Origin: Bacteroides sp.
GTDB taxonomy: Bacteria; Bacteroidota; Bacteroidia; Bacteroidales; Bacteroidaceae
Assembly (NCBI RefSeq): GCF_028690125.1
Contig: NZ_JAQVBV010000020.1
Location: 32,613-96,612 of the forward strand
Direction: 5' to 3'
DNA: 64,000 nt
The notes under the pieces were generated by a model. That model saw only the letters and a list, made by a program, of their open reading frames with translations, was not told the origin of the DNA and made no database searches. Each line of letters begins with the position of its first letter. Position 1 is the stretch's first letter. This document shows positions 45,655-55,640 of the stretch, piece by piece. The position numbers were made by a program, and so were the translations under genes.

Positions 45655-48057
45655 ATGGTAAAATTTGATTCCCAAAAATGGGTTTCACTCGGAACGAGCG
45701 CCTTCCATTATCTCACCAGGAAAAGCAAAGCTTTTATTACCTGGTATAACCATTTCTACCACGGGACTCGTTGGTATACAAAAGTACTCACAGCATTTAC
45801 CTCTTTTATCATCCTGTTTCTCCTCTATCTGGCGATGGTGGATATTAATTTTCTGTGGATGTTCGGTAAATCCCCAAGTTTATCAAGTATACACAATCCT
45901 GAACAGCCGGTTGCTTCTGAGATTTATAGTGCTGATGGAAAACTAATCGGGAAATATTTTCAAGAAAATCGTAGTCCCGTAAAATACGAAGAGATATCAC
46001 CTCTTTTAATAAAAACACTTATCTGCACGGAAGACGAGCGGTTCTACCAGCACTTCGGCATAGATTTTCAAGGTGTATTTGCAGCCATCAAAGATATGGC
46101 GCGGGGAGAAGCGCGGGGAGCCAGTACTATCACACAACAGTTAGTAAAGAATATGTTTAAGGTGCGTTCTCAATATTCCACCGGACTACTTGGCAAAATC
46201 CCGGGTCTGAAACTCTTGATTATGAAATCAAAAGAATGGATCACCGCCGTTAAACTGGAGTTTTTCTATTCCAAAGAAGAAATTCTGACAATGTACCTTA
46301 ACACAGTAGATTTCGGGAGCAATGCTTATGGTATTAAAACAGCTTCTTCAACCTATTTTCACACCCATCCGCAAGATATTAATTACGAACAAGCAGCGAC
46401 ATTAGTCGGCTTACTTAAAGCTACTACCACCTACAATCCACGAACCAATCCAAAGAATAGCCTGAAACGTAGAAATGTAGTATTAGATAATTTACAAAGC
46501 CACCAGATCATTACGCGCAAAGAATGCGATTCATTGAAACAAATACCTATCCGCTTGAACTATAATATAGAATCGAATTATGACGGAGACGCCCTCTACT
46601 TCCGTGAAGCTATAGCCGATGAACTGCAAGAATGGTGTAAAGAAAATGATTGTAATCTATATACTGACGGTCTCAAAATACATACGACTCTTGACTCCCG
46701 TATGCAACATTACGCCGAAGCAGCTGTAAACAAACAAATGCGTATTGTACAGCGCAACTTCAATAACCATTGGGGAAACCAAAATCCCTGGCGCAATCGT
46801 AACCAACAAGAAATACCTCACTTCATTGAAGACCTTGCCAAACGGACTGTGGCATACAAACAATTGGAACAGAAATTTCCGGATCAACCGGATTCTATCC
46901 AATACTATCTCAATCTACCTCACCGCCTGAAAGTATTCGATTATGACCTCGGCACACGAGACACTACTATCAGCACCATGGATTCTATCCGATATATGGA
47001 GCGTTTCATGCATACCGGCTTTGTTGCCATCGAACCACAAACGGGTTATATAAAAGCATGGGTAGGTGATATCAATTTCAATTCATGGAAATATGATAAG
47101 GTACTTGCCAAACGCCAACCAGGTTCTACTTTCAAACTTTTCGTATATGCAGCCGGAATCGAAGCAGGAATGTCACCCTGCGACGAAAAAATTGATGAAA
47201 GTGTAGTCTGGGATGTGATTGAAGATGGAAAACCTTCGCAATGGATACCACATAATGCGAATGGTGCTGCTACCGGCGATACAATGTCATTGAAATGCGC
47301 CTTCGCTCAATCTGTCAATACCATTGCCGTGCAAGTTGCCAAAAAGGTAGGGATTCCGGCTGTCATACGGACTGCCAGAGCAATGGGTATCAAAACTCCT
47401 TTGGAAGAAATTCCTGCAATCAGTCTGGGAGCTTCCGATGTATCACTTTTGGAGTTAGTCAATTCGTATACAACGGCTATCAATGATGGCATAGCACACG
47501 ACCCGGTTTTAGTGACACATATCGAAGACCAACAAGGTAGGGTACTTTATGAATATAAAGCACCTGCTCCTGTACAAGCCATCCCTTATGAAACAGCCTT
47601 TCTGATGACCGAAATGTTGAAAGGTGGAATGACTGAACCCGGCGGAACCTCCAAAGCACTTTGGGCCTATGATTTATTCCGTTATGATACACAATTCGGA
47701 GGAAAGACCGGAACTTCTTCTAATCATTCCGATGCCTGGTTTGTAGGAGTCACTCCCAAACTGGTTGGAGGCGCCTGGGTAGGAGGTGAACATCGTAGCA
47801 TTCACTTCCGCACAGGAGAACTCGGGCAAGGTAGTCGCACGGCACTCCCAATTTTTGCTTACTTCATGGAAAGTGTACTGAAAGATAAAAACCTGACACA
47901 ATATCGGGGACAATTTCCTACGAAACCCAAAGAAAAAATCAATAAGTCATATGGTTGCAACGGAGATTATCGACCAGCACCCAGAGATACAGATTCCATT
48001 GCTATCGTTTTACCGGATAGTATTGAAATGAATAAAGAAGAAGAAGTTGATTTATAA
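45655..48057 (+). CDS. Class A penicillin-binding protein (PBP1A type)
   Basis: An 800-residue bifunctional peptidoglycan synthase. A cytoplasmic tail and one membrane segment (about residues 45-65, FTSFIILFLLYLAMVDI) precede the glycosyltransferase domain with EDERFYQHFGID (catalytic Glu, near 125) and RGASTITQQLVKNMF. The transpeptidase domain has the nucleophile motif STFK at 491-494, SVN, and KTGT at 684-687. The C-terminus is short and acidic. The ATG at 45655 is chosen on promoter grounds. It is the last core gene before the accessory region. Confidence 0.92.
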   Translation: MVKFDSQKWVSLGTSAFHYLTRKSKAFITWYNHFYHGTRWYTKVLTAFTSFIILFLLYLAMVDINFLWMFGKSPSLSSIHNPEQPVASEIYSADGKLIGKYFQENRSPVKYEEISPLLIKTLICTEDERFYQHFGIDFQGVFAAIKDMARGEARGASTITQQLVKNMFKVRSQYSTGLLGKIPGLKLLIMKSKEWITAVKLEFFYSKEEILTMYLNTVDFGSNAYGIKTASSTYFHTHPQDINYEQAATLVGLLKATTTYNPRTNPKNSLKRRNVVLDNLQSHQIITRKECDSLKQIPIRLNYNIESNYDGDALYFREAIADELQEWCKENDCNLYTDGLKIHTTLDSRMQHYAEAAVNKQMRIVQRNFNNHWGNQNPWRNRNQQEIPHFIEDLAKRTVAYKQLEQKFPDQPDSIQYYLNLPHRLKVFDYDLGTRDTTISTMDSIRYMERFMHTGFVAIEPQTGYIKAWVGDINFNSWKYDKVLAKRQPGSTFKLFVYAAGIEAGMSPCDEKIDESVVWDVIEDGKPSQWIPHNANGAATGDTMSLKCAFAQSVNTIAVQVAKKVGIPAVIRTARAMGIKTPLEEIPAISLGASDVSLLELVNSYTTAINDGIAHDPVLVTHIEDQQGRVLYEYKAPAPVQAIPYETAFLMTEMLKGGMTEPGGTSKALWAYDLFRYDTQFGGKTGTSSNHSDAWFVGVTPKLVGGAWVGGEHRSIHFRTGELGQGSRTALPIFAYFMESVLKDKNLTQYRGQFPTKPKEKINKSYGCNGDYRPAPRDTDSIAIVLPDSIEMNKEEEVDL

Positions 48058-48805
48058 AATATGGAATATTTAATATAAAAACCTCAGGATAGAAACTTTG
48101 TTAATAGTCCTTGAGACAATTTCCTGAAATGCTTAGTATCAACACATTGTATCTTAAAGATAAAATTAAGATATGCAAATCTTCATTACCATAATACTCA
48201 TAGTCTATCATTGTTCACAAAGTTACATCTTAGACAATTTGCGAGAATAAAGGTAATCTCATTTTTATATAACTAAAGAATTCATTTGACATTATTACAT
48301 ATTTTCAATTAATGCATCACTAAAAAAATTAGTTATAAAATATGTATTTATAAAAGATCATAATTGAGCAACTTAAAATCCACTTTCATTTTTTTTATAA
48401 TTACATCTTATTAATAACTATCGTAAAAACAGCATTTAACTCAATAAAATTAAAATAATCAATAATCAAATTAATCATTTACTACTTACAGTATACTCTT
48501 GTCATACAAAATTCTTCTATTAACAAGATCAAGATGATATTTATAAATTCATATATTAAGCTAAAAGTACAGCTAAAAGTTAATCAGTAATTTTTCTATG
48601 ATTTTTCAATAATCTATTCATCAAGAATGTGGAAAATAAAAATAATAACTTTATAATAATCCACACTATATATCTATCATCTCGTTTTCTTTACATACTA
48701 AATTCACCAAACAAGAAAACAAAATATTATAGTTCTTCAAAAGAATTGACTCAAAAGATTGTATAAAAGTCTTCCAACCTTTGCATATTATGTTAATATA
48801 TTTAT
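48058..48805. other. AT-rich intergenic stretch, no gene seen
   Basis: About 750 bases with very low GC and stop codons in all frames. I see no tRNA, no transposase remnant and no clear repeat. It marks the left edge of the AT-rich insert that carries the STAS-GHKL-PRTase/TIR pair. Confidence 0.5.
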
Positions 48806-48813
48806 TAGCTTTG
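48780..48813 (+). promoter_or_regulatory. Promoter of the giant GHKL-PRTase gene
   Basis: TTTG (48780-48783), 22 bases, then TAGCTTTG (48806-48813), an exact TAnnTTTG box. The start codon is at 48866. The host-type promoter suggests the island is expressed in Bacteroides. Confidence 0.6.
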
Positions 48814-48865
48814 CAGTGTTATTAACAAGTTTAAATATATAATATAAAAACACGAATATAGATAT

Positions 48866-51800
48866 ATGGGAAATTCACTTGAAATAGTTTTTGATAAAAA
48901 ATTTACTCAAAAAAACCTTGATTCTATCATTTATCAATATTTAACAAATACCATTAATGAAATACAATCTGAAATTGTATTCAATTTAGAACAATTAGAA
49001 TGGATTGACTCAGAAGAAATAACTTTTCTATTCGCATGGATTAGACAACTCTACCTTCAAAATAAGAATGTAACTGTAAAAATGCCCGTTGTTGCAAAAA
49101 TATTTAAAGGTGATAATGATGAAATAATAGCAAGAAGAAAATTTCTCAATTCATACTTGTATATTGATTGGAAACTATACAGTACTGGTATTAAAGATAA
49201 TATTAAAAATTTGCTTGTTGATATAAATAGCAGAATTGAAAAGAAATTTACATTAGGAACCCCAAGAAAAATATTACCATTCCAGATAATAGATACAGAA
49301 TACGATTCCGATAATCCCATTGATAAACGATTTTTTAAAAATACGAATGAGAAATTCAGCATTGATAATAATATTATTCAATTACTGAACGACAATAATT
49401 GCTATTCTCCATTTGAAAATAAAGTAATCAGTGATATTATTACTAAAGAATTATTTATGAATTCTGCAGAACACGCACAAACTAATGAGAGCTATTTTGC
49501 TATAGCATTGCGTGATAAATGGAAAAATACAGATAACCAATTCTTTAACAATCAATTCTTATTAGAAAAAGAAAAATCCACATTAAGTTTCTATAAAGAC
49601 AAAGAAAAAATAATGCCGATAATAAAAGAAGAGGCATTAAAAATAAATCCCAACAGAATATCAAATAAAATAATAGCAGACTTAACAAAAAAGCCAGAAT
49701 ATAATATTTTCAAAAACCAATCTTCATTAGAATTTACATATATTGATTTCGGTAAAGGAATACATGAGACTTTAAAAGATGAATATGAGAAAAATAAAAA
49801 TAAATCGATACATAGCCTATCAGAAAATATAAATTATAAGCATATTCACTCACGAATACTTGAATATGCTTTCTTACTAGATTCATCCAAAGATCCTTTT
49901 GATAATCGAATAAAAAAAGCTGATTTAATACCAAGAGGGTTATATTTTCTTATAGATATGGTAAGGCGATATAAGGGCTTATTAGTTGCCCGAAGCGGAT
50001 ATGGAAAAGTAATTTATGATTTTTCAGATCGAATTTATATTGAAAATAAAAATGGTGAATTATTAGTATCCAAAGATCGTATCTATACAGTCAAAGAGGC
50101 TATTATTCCTATACAAGACGAAACTTCTTATTTTAATGGAACCTTTATTTCAATTGTACTTCCAGAAAGAAAAAGTGCAGAATTTAGAAAAGCGGGTGTT
50201 CGAATAGATAATTACAATCTAAATAAATATATTTTTAATAAAGATAATTCGAATGATTATCCTAGAGAATTGTTTGCTCCTAAAACTTATGAATATTTAG
50301 ATTTATCTTTCTTATATAATGCCTATCATCACAAGATACGTGATAAAAAAAGTCTATTACATTCTGTATACTATTATATTAGTGAGAAATTGACTGATTT
50401 AAATGAAAGAGGTGATAATAGTATATTGTTTGTTGATTTTAAAAATCTACCTCAAAGTAATCAAATCTTAAAGATTATATCATATCTACAAAACACTGCA
50501 TTAGTAAGTGAAAGAGTTAAAGTCATTACTGGTAATATAGGAGATAATGAATTAAATGCTCTTAAAGAGTATCACTATAAGTATAATTTAAAACAAGAAA
50601 CCTCTTTTTTATTTAAAGCAATCCCATGTCTGAGAATAAATAAGTCGCCTGATCAAATTCTTGGAATTGACGATATTCAATGGATTGGTGTTGATAACAA
50701 AGATGATGATATTATTTTCACTCAATTACTTCTCAATCCGGAAAAGAGTTTTGATTTATCAAGAATTTATTCCAAACACTTATGTGAAGGGAATGTGATT
50801 TGCCAATATCAAGGTAGAGCTATTTCGATATTTGACGATTTCAACACTTTAGTTACTAAAATCAAAGAATCAGTAGCTAATTTTAGTGATTTCAATAACC
50901 TTATCGAAAAAACAGAAAAAGATGGAATTGAAAAAGGTCTTTTACAATGGATCTCGGATAAAGAAAATGAATATCCTGTAATACAGAATGGGGAAGACAA
51001 TAATATTTTATATTTAACAGCCAAAGGAACATATCAAGAAAAATATCTGTCATTCTACGAATCACTTTCTTTTAAATATACAGCTCGTTTTTTTGCCCAA
51101 CTATTACTGCACAATTATATTAAAAATCTAACTAATGATTTTACAAATAGAACAAACATAGAATTTAACAAATTAGAAGATTCTAAAAAACTAATTGTAA
51201 AGAAATCATTTGTATTTGACAAAATCTTAGCAGTGACTGTAAGCAGCCAACTCCTAGCTATCGAACTTAAATATTTAATCAAGGAACATGATATATATAA
51301 ATTTTTAGGCAGAGATAAATTTAATAAAAAACAAGAATTAAAACATATTTGTAATAATATAAGTACTGCTAATACAAAAGATAAATTCTACGAAATTATA
51401 GAAAATAATAGAGATTTAATTGACGAATATTACAATTATTATAACAAGTGGATACAGAGTGAAGAACATTCAGATATTTGTCCTGATTTAATAAAGTTAT
51501 CAAGTTATTACTCTTTTGAAGATGAGAAACCATTTAAAGAAATTGAAGATAATCAAAAAATTATCATTGTAAACGATGTAATTTCAACAGGATCTCTTAT
51601 AAAAAGATTATTAGATGGAATGAAGTACAGAGAGATTGATTTAAAAGGAATTCTATCAATAGTTGACACTCGTAGAGAAGTAAAAGATATAGATGAAAAT
51701 ATAGAGTATCCTTCCAAATTCTTCTCAGAAAATATTGAATGTAAAATTGTTTCTATCATTTCAAGCAAAATAAATACAGATCTCATAATCAAAAAACTAA

Positions 51801-54241
51801 AAGAAAAACCTCTAGGAACTGAAAAATATAAGATAAAACGCATTAATCCCATTCTTAATTCAATAGTAACATTAAACTCAAGACACACCGAAAAAAATAA
51901 AATTTTATTTAAAAACCCAAAAGATTTTATTGACCTAGAGGAAGTTAAAACTAATATTTTCCAAATTGGGCATTTTAAACAAAGTTTATTATCACATAGT
52001 AGTTATTATACTGATATGAATTCATTACTACACAACACGAAAGGAATGAATTTATTAAAGCAATGCAAGAATAAAATAGATGCAAAATTAAAAGAGAAAT
52101 GCACACCATTTTTTATTTTTTACCCAGTTCATTCGGGAATAGAACAAATTTCAGAAGATACATATCATGAGGTTTTTAAAACAGACAGAGCCAACATTAT
52201 TGGCTTACAGCGATATCAAACTCCATTGGGCTGGCGATTCGTTTTTCCTCCAAAGCGTTTCAATGAAATAATAAAGGGGCAACAAGTATTAATAGTCGAT
52301 AGTGGAACTTTGTCAGGACAATCACTCGTGCAACTAATAGATGCAGTATCAATTTACGAAGTAAGCAGAATAGATGTTTTGGTTGTAATTGGAAGATTAG
52401 ATGATTTTCAACGTGAATTTTACTCAAGACTACAAACAATAAAAGTTAAAACTAAGATACACAGCAAAGAAGATGAAACAAGAGAAGTGATAGACCCTAT
52501 CAACATTTTCTTTGGAACAAATTTACATATTCCTTCATACCAAACAGATGAAATGTGTCCATTTTGCAAAGAAACAGTTTTATTAAAAGAATATTTAAAT
52601 AAGTATTCAAAACTACTTCCTACAGAAGCAATAATGTATATCGAAAAACGAATCGGTACTGACAAAAATAAGGCAAATGGAGAAATTGAATTACAAGAAA
52701 GCAGCAGGAAACATACTCCGGAATACATTCCAAAAGATAAAACAACAAAGAAACCTGATTTTCGCAATATTTTTTTAATGCGAGATGAATTAGGAAAAAT
52801 AGACAGTTACAGATTTTATGAAGATTATTTTAGTAGAAATAATGAAAATGAAGATGAGAGGTTAGACGATTTATGTAATAGATACTCAAATGAACAATGG
52901 AATGATTTAAAATCCATAAACAAAGATGATTTAAAAAGATTTGAACAAATTTTAATTTGTATTTTACATGAACACACTTTAATTCCCACTATCAGAGATT
53001 TATTAATAAACCTTTTTGAAATATTAAAAAGGATTATTGATAGAATAATACATGATAATACACTAAAAAATGATTTAGTTTATGATTGGAGTACATATTC
53101 TCTTTTAAGGGTTTATTATTCTTTCGTTGGAGAAGACAAATTTTATACTCCATCAACTTTTGAAGATATTTACAATTTTTGCAAAGACGATATTGATTCT
53201 TGGAATTATATATCCTTCTTATTAGCCAGAGAAGGATTTAAGCTCAAATTAGAAAAGGAAAGACATCATCATCATATTTCTGAAATATTGGCACGATTAG
53301 ATAAAATCATTCCTTACTCAAAAAATATCTACTCACGTCGTGTAGTAGACAGATTGCGTAAAAATCCTAATATAATAGAAAATGTTAATACTGTAAAAGA
53401 AGCATTTGAAACACTATATAAATTCTTTGTAAAATTAAAATCCACAAGAATGCATGGTGATTTTTCTCAAAAGTTCTCACAGATTGACATGGTAAGAGAT
53501 AATCCTATAGAAACAGACGGTCGATATAATTTATATGTATCAGCAATCAAATTTGTTACAAAAGAACTCAAAGACAATATATTCAACAGCCTCAAAGTAA
53601 TATATGATGACACCTCATTACAACAATGTTTTGATGCTAGTGAGTACGATATGTTATTTTGCGATAAAGAAGGAAAACTCTGTGTTTTTAACACTCTAAA
53701 AACTATTATCGAATCTTATAATAGTTTTGAAGAAACAACCGACAGAGATGATTCTCAGATAAAAAAACTAGCAGAATTATTATATAAATTCAAACTTTCT
53801 TGTATTTTAGACTCTAATGAGAACTCTTTTTCAGAGTATTGTAATAACTATATGTCGGATGTGAGTATATTAACAGAAGAATTTCCAATTAGTAATAAAA
53901 AGATACATATAACATATAATAATAAAAATCTAAATAGTCGAATGATTCCGTTACATAAGTCGTTCTTTAAAAAGATGACAAAAGAGATATTCGACAATGC
54001 TCTGAATTATGCAAGTAGACAAAGTGAAAATATTACTCTTGAAATTTATATAGAACCAAATATAGATGGATGCTGTTATGATCTGATTTTCAAACAAAAT
54101 ACAAAGTTTGATAATTCCTCTAGTAGGCAGGGAGGAACAAAAGACACAATAGAAAAATTATTGCAAACATTTTTCCCCGATAAATATGAAATAATACATT
54201 CCCCAAACTATATTATAAAAATTAAAGTTATCAACGAATAA
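48866..54241 (+). CDS. Giant STAS-GHKL-PRTase-PRTase-GHKL protein, candidate defence sensor
   Basis: A 1791-residue soluble protein with no signal peptide. Domains by motif: residues 1-75, STAS-like (IVFNLEQLEWIDSEEITFLFAWIRQLY); about 150-430, GHKL ATPase-like, with N-box ITKELFMNSAEHA (about 191-203), DFGKGI (about 294) and NGTFISIVLP (about 423); about 760-960, first phosphoribosyltransferase-like domain with loop IIIVNDVISTGSL (899-911); about 1080-1240, second one with VLIVDSGTLSGQSL (1141-1154), preceded by FFIFYPVHSGIEQ and followed by CPFC (1231-1234); a long helical stretch; and about 1690-1791, a second GHKL-like module with KEIFDNALNYAS (N-box, Asn1711) and QGGTKDTIEKLL. GC is far below that of the core genes. 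The TIR-like gene starts 14 bases later, so the pair forms an operon. I read it as a sensor or signal-producing partner; the function is inference. Confidence 0.7.
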   Translation: MGNSLEIVFDKKFTQKNLDSIIYQYLTNTINEIQSEIVFNLEQLEWIDSEEITFLFAWIRQLYLQNKNVTVKMPVVAKIFKGDNDEIIARRKFLNSYLYIDWKLYSTGIKDNIKNLLVDINSRIEKKFTLGTPRKILPFQIIDTEYDSDNPIDKRFFKNTNEKFSIDNNIIQLLNDNNCYSPFENKVISDIITKELFMNSAEHAQTNESYFAIALRDKWKNTDNQFFNNQFLLEKEKSTLSFYKDKEKIMPIIKEEALKINPNRISNKIIADLTKKPEYNIFKNQSSLEFTYIDFGKGIHETLKDEYEKNKNKSIHSLSENINYKHIHSRILEYAFLLDSSKDPFDNRIKKADLIPRGLYFLIDMVRRYKGLLVARSGYGKVIYDFSDRIYIENKNGELLVSKDRIYTVKEAIIPIQDETSYFNGTFISIVLPERKSAEFRKAGVRIDNYNLNKYIFNKDNSNDYPRELFAPKTYEYLDLSFLYNAYHHKIRDKKSLLHSVYYYISEKLTDLNERGDNSILFVDFKNLPQSNQILKIISYLQNTALVSERVKVITGNIGDNELNALKEYHYKYNLKQETSFLFKAIPCLRINKSPDQILGIDDIQWIGVDNKDDDIIFTQLLLNPEKSFDLSRIYSKHLCEGNVICQYQGRAISIFDDFNTLVTKIKESVANFSDFNNLIEKTEKDGIEKGLLQWISDKENEYPVIQNGEDNNILYLTAKGTYQEKYLSFYESLSFKYTARFFAQLLLHNYIKNLTNDFTNRTNIEFNKLEDSKKLIVKKSFVFDKILAVTVSSQLLAIELKYLIKEHDIYKFLGRDKFNKKQELKHICNNISTANTKDKFYEIIENNRDLIDEYYNYYNKWIQSEEHSDICPDLIKLSSYYSFEDEKPFKEIEDNQKIIIVNDVISTGSLIKRLLDGMKYREIDLKGILSIVDTRREVKDIDENIEYPSKFFSENIECKIVSIISSKINTDLIIKKLKEKPLGTEKYKIKRINPILNSIVTLNSRHTEKNKILFKNPKDFIDLEEVKTNIFQIGHFKQSLLSHSSYYTDMNSLLHNTKGMNLLKQCKNKIDAKLKEKCTPFFIFYPVHSGIEQISEDTYHEVFKTDRANIIGLQRYQTPLGWRFVFPPKRFNEIIKGQQVLIVDSGTLSGQSLVQLIDAVSIYEVSRIDVLVVIGRLDDFQREFYSRLQTIKVKTKIHSKEDETREVIDPINIFFGTNLHIPSYQTDEMCPFCKETVLLKEYLNKYSKLLPTEAIMYIEKRIGTDKNKANGEIELQESSRKHTPEYIPKDKTTKKPDFRNIFLMRDELGKIDSYRFYEDYFSRNNENEDERLDDLCNRYSNEQWNDLKSINKDDLKRFEQILICILHEHTLIPTIRDLLINLFEILKRIIDRIIHDNTLKNDLVYDWSTYSLLRVYYSFVGEDKFYTPSTFEDIYNFCKDDIDSWNYISFLLAREGFKLKLEKERHHHHISEILARLDKIIPYSKNIYSRRVVDRLRKNPNIIENVNTVKEAFETLYKFFVKLKSTRMHGDFSQKFSQIDMVRDNPIETDGRYNLYVSAIKFVTKELKDNIFNSLKVIYDDTSLQQCFDASEYDMLFCDKEGKLCVFNTLKTIIESYNSFEETTDRDDSQIKKLAELLYKFKLSCILDSNENSFSEYCNNYMSDVSILTEEFPISNKKIHITYNNKNLNSRMIPLHKSFFKKMTKEIFDNALNYASRQSENITLEIYIEPNIDGCCYDLIFKQNTKFDNSSSRQGGTKDTIEKLLQTFFPDKYEIIHSPNYIIKIKVINE

Positions 54242-54255
54242 AAAAATAACTCATT

Positions 54256-55215
54256 ATGGACAATAAAGACAAAATTATCACATTTTTAATTGCAAAAAGA
54301 GGGGTACAACATAATGGAGACACCGATTTTTTTGATACTTTTGATGGTGCTGTGAATTTCAAAAACAATGCAAATGTTGTTGTATTAGAAGATGCCAACG
54401 CCCTAAAGTTAGTATTGGCTGATTTCTCAAATAACATTGAGTTTAGGTTATTAATCCACGCTAATATTGGCGAAGCAGGTAAAGAGTCACAAACCAAAAA
54501 ATTACAAACAGTTGTAGCCGACATTCGTTCAATACCAGGATGCGCACATATTAATCCATTTTTTGTCACTAGAAGTGGAGAAATTGAAAGGTTATGCGCT
54601 GACCAAAATAAGAAATTTGTAAAGTTGAAAGGATCTAACATTATGTGTACTTATACATCCTTGTTATCATCAGATGAAGATTTTCTAAAAGAGTTAAAGC
54701 CTTTCTCAAAAAAAACATCAACAAACGGTATATGTAATTCAGATAAACCCAAAATTTTCATCGGATCTTCAACTAACGGTCTGTCTTATGCAACAGCAGT
54801 TAAAAGTGTAATTGAAAAGAAGAAGTTAAAAATTGATGTTGATATTTGGGATAATGTATTTGGAGATGATAATGATGTAAACATTGAAGTTCTTGAAAAA
54901 GCAATTGAAAAATATAAATATAGTATTTTTATTTTTTCTCCAGATGACACTATAAAAATGTCAAACGATAATGAAGAAAAAAAGATACCAAGAGATAATG
55001 TAATTTTTGAGTATGGCTTGTTTATGGGAAAAAATGGACGTCATAATACTTTTTTCATTGTACCTCAAGAATGGAAAGGATTACGAATAATTACAGATAT
55101 AGATGGGATGAATCGTTTTCCATATACTGAAAATGAAAATAAAGATTCTGCTGTCAGATCTTCTTGTGATAAAATCTTAGAAGTAATACAAAAAGACAAA
55201 ACTAGTTATTTATAA
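54256..55215 (+). CDS. TIR-like (predicted nucleotide-binding) protein, candidate effector
   Basis: A 319-residue soluble protein. Residues 165-310 match the TIR-like domain called predicted nucleotide-binding protein (PF10137 type, as in Cap12 and STING-linked TIRs): KIFIGSSTNGLSYATAVKSVI, VDIWDNVF, SIFIFSPDD, PRDNVIFEYGLFMGKNGRHNTFFIVP. Glu252 in FEYG is the likely catalytic-type residue; domains of this kind cleave NAD+ when activated in anti-phage systems. Residues 1-150 (DKIITFLIAKRGVQ, FRLLIHANIGEAGKESQTKKLQTVVADIRS) form an alpha/beta domain I cannot name, possibly the part that receives the signal. It shares the AT-rich composition and operon of the giant upstream gene. Confidence 0.75.
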   Translation: MDNKDKIITFLIAKRGVQHNGDTDFFDTFDGAVNFKNNANVVVLEDANALKLVLADFSNNIEFRLLIHANIGEAGKESQTKKLQTVVADIRSIPGCAHINPFFVTRSGEIERLCADQNKKFVKLKGSNIMCTYTSLLSSDEDFLKELKPFSKKTSTNGICNSDKPKIFIGSSTNGLSYATAVKSVIEKKKLKIDVDIWDNVFGDDNDVNIEVLEKAIEKYKYSIFIFSPDDTIKMSNDNEEKKIPRDNVIFEYGLFMGKNGRHNTFFIVPQEWKGLRIITDIDGMNRFPYTENENKDSAVRSSCDKILEVIQKDKTSYL

Positions 55216-55561
55216 CTTTAATGAAATAGTCTACTGTTAATTAAATCCTGTTGTCTATTCTTCATAAACTGTTTTTATTATTAATCAAAAAAACTTAATT
55301 AGAAAGAATATTTACACAAATTAAATGCAACAAATTTAAGACAAAAATACATACTAGTCTATAACACTGCCTTATGACATTTATCATATTGCACACGTAC
55401 TCTAAAAGGAGAACTGAATAAGATACAATATAAAGTGATCTTTTCAGAATGTACATCCATATCGGCATTGAGTCCCATGATGATGACTTGAACTATTATT
55501 AACTAAGCTTTCAGTCTGAATATACAACACTAAATTTAACATAGGATTAAAAAAGTTTCCT
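55216..55561. other. Intergenic stretch, right edge of the AT-rich insert
   Basis: No open frame of note, no RNA gene and no transposase remnant is seen. The stretch is AT-rich like the upstream island and runs into the repeat cluster that begins at 55562. Confidence 0.4.
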
Positions 55562-55585
55562 TTTTATTATCACTTGTCACTTTTT
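55562..55585. repeat. Left copy of a 24-base inverted repeat
   Basis: Reads TATTATCACTTGTCAC flanked by T runs. Its reverse complement recurs at 58923-58946 with one mismatch, so the two copies enclose the VirE-like and HU-like genes about 3.3 kb apart. Confidence 0.75.
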
Positions 55586-55618
55586 CTAGTTAAAGCACTC
55601 ATTTTCAATACTAAATCA

Positions 55619-55640
55619 GTGATAATAGCCAGTGATAATA
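55619..55640. repeat. Two GTGATAATA words
   Basis: GTGATAATA occurs at 55619-55627 and 55632-55640, the reverse complement of the TATTATCAC words on the far side of the module (58855-58889). Possible binding sites for a module-encoded protein. Confidence 0.5.
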
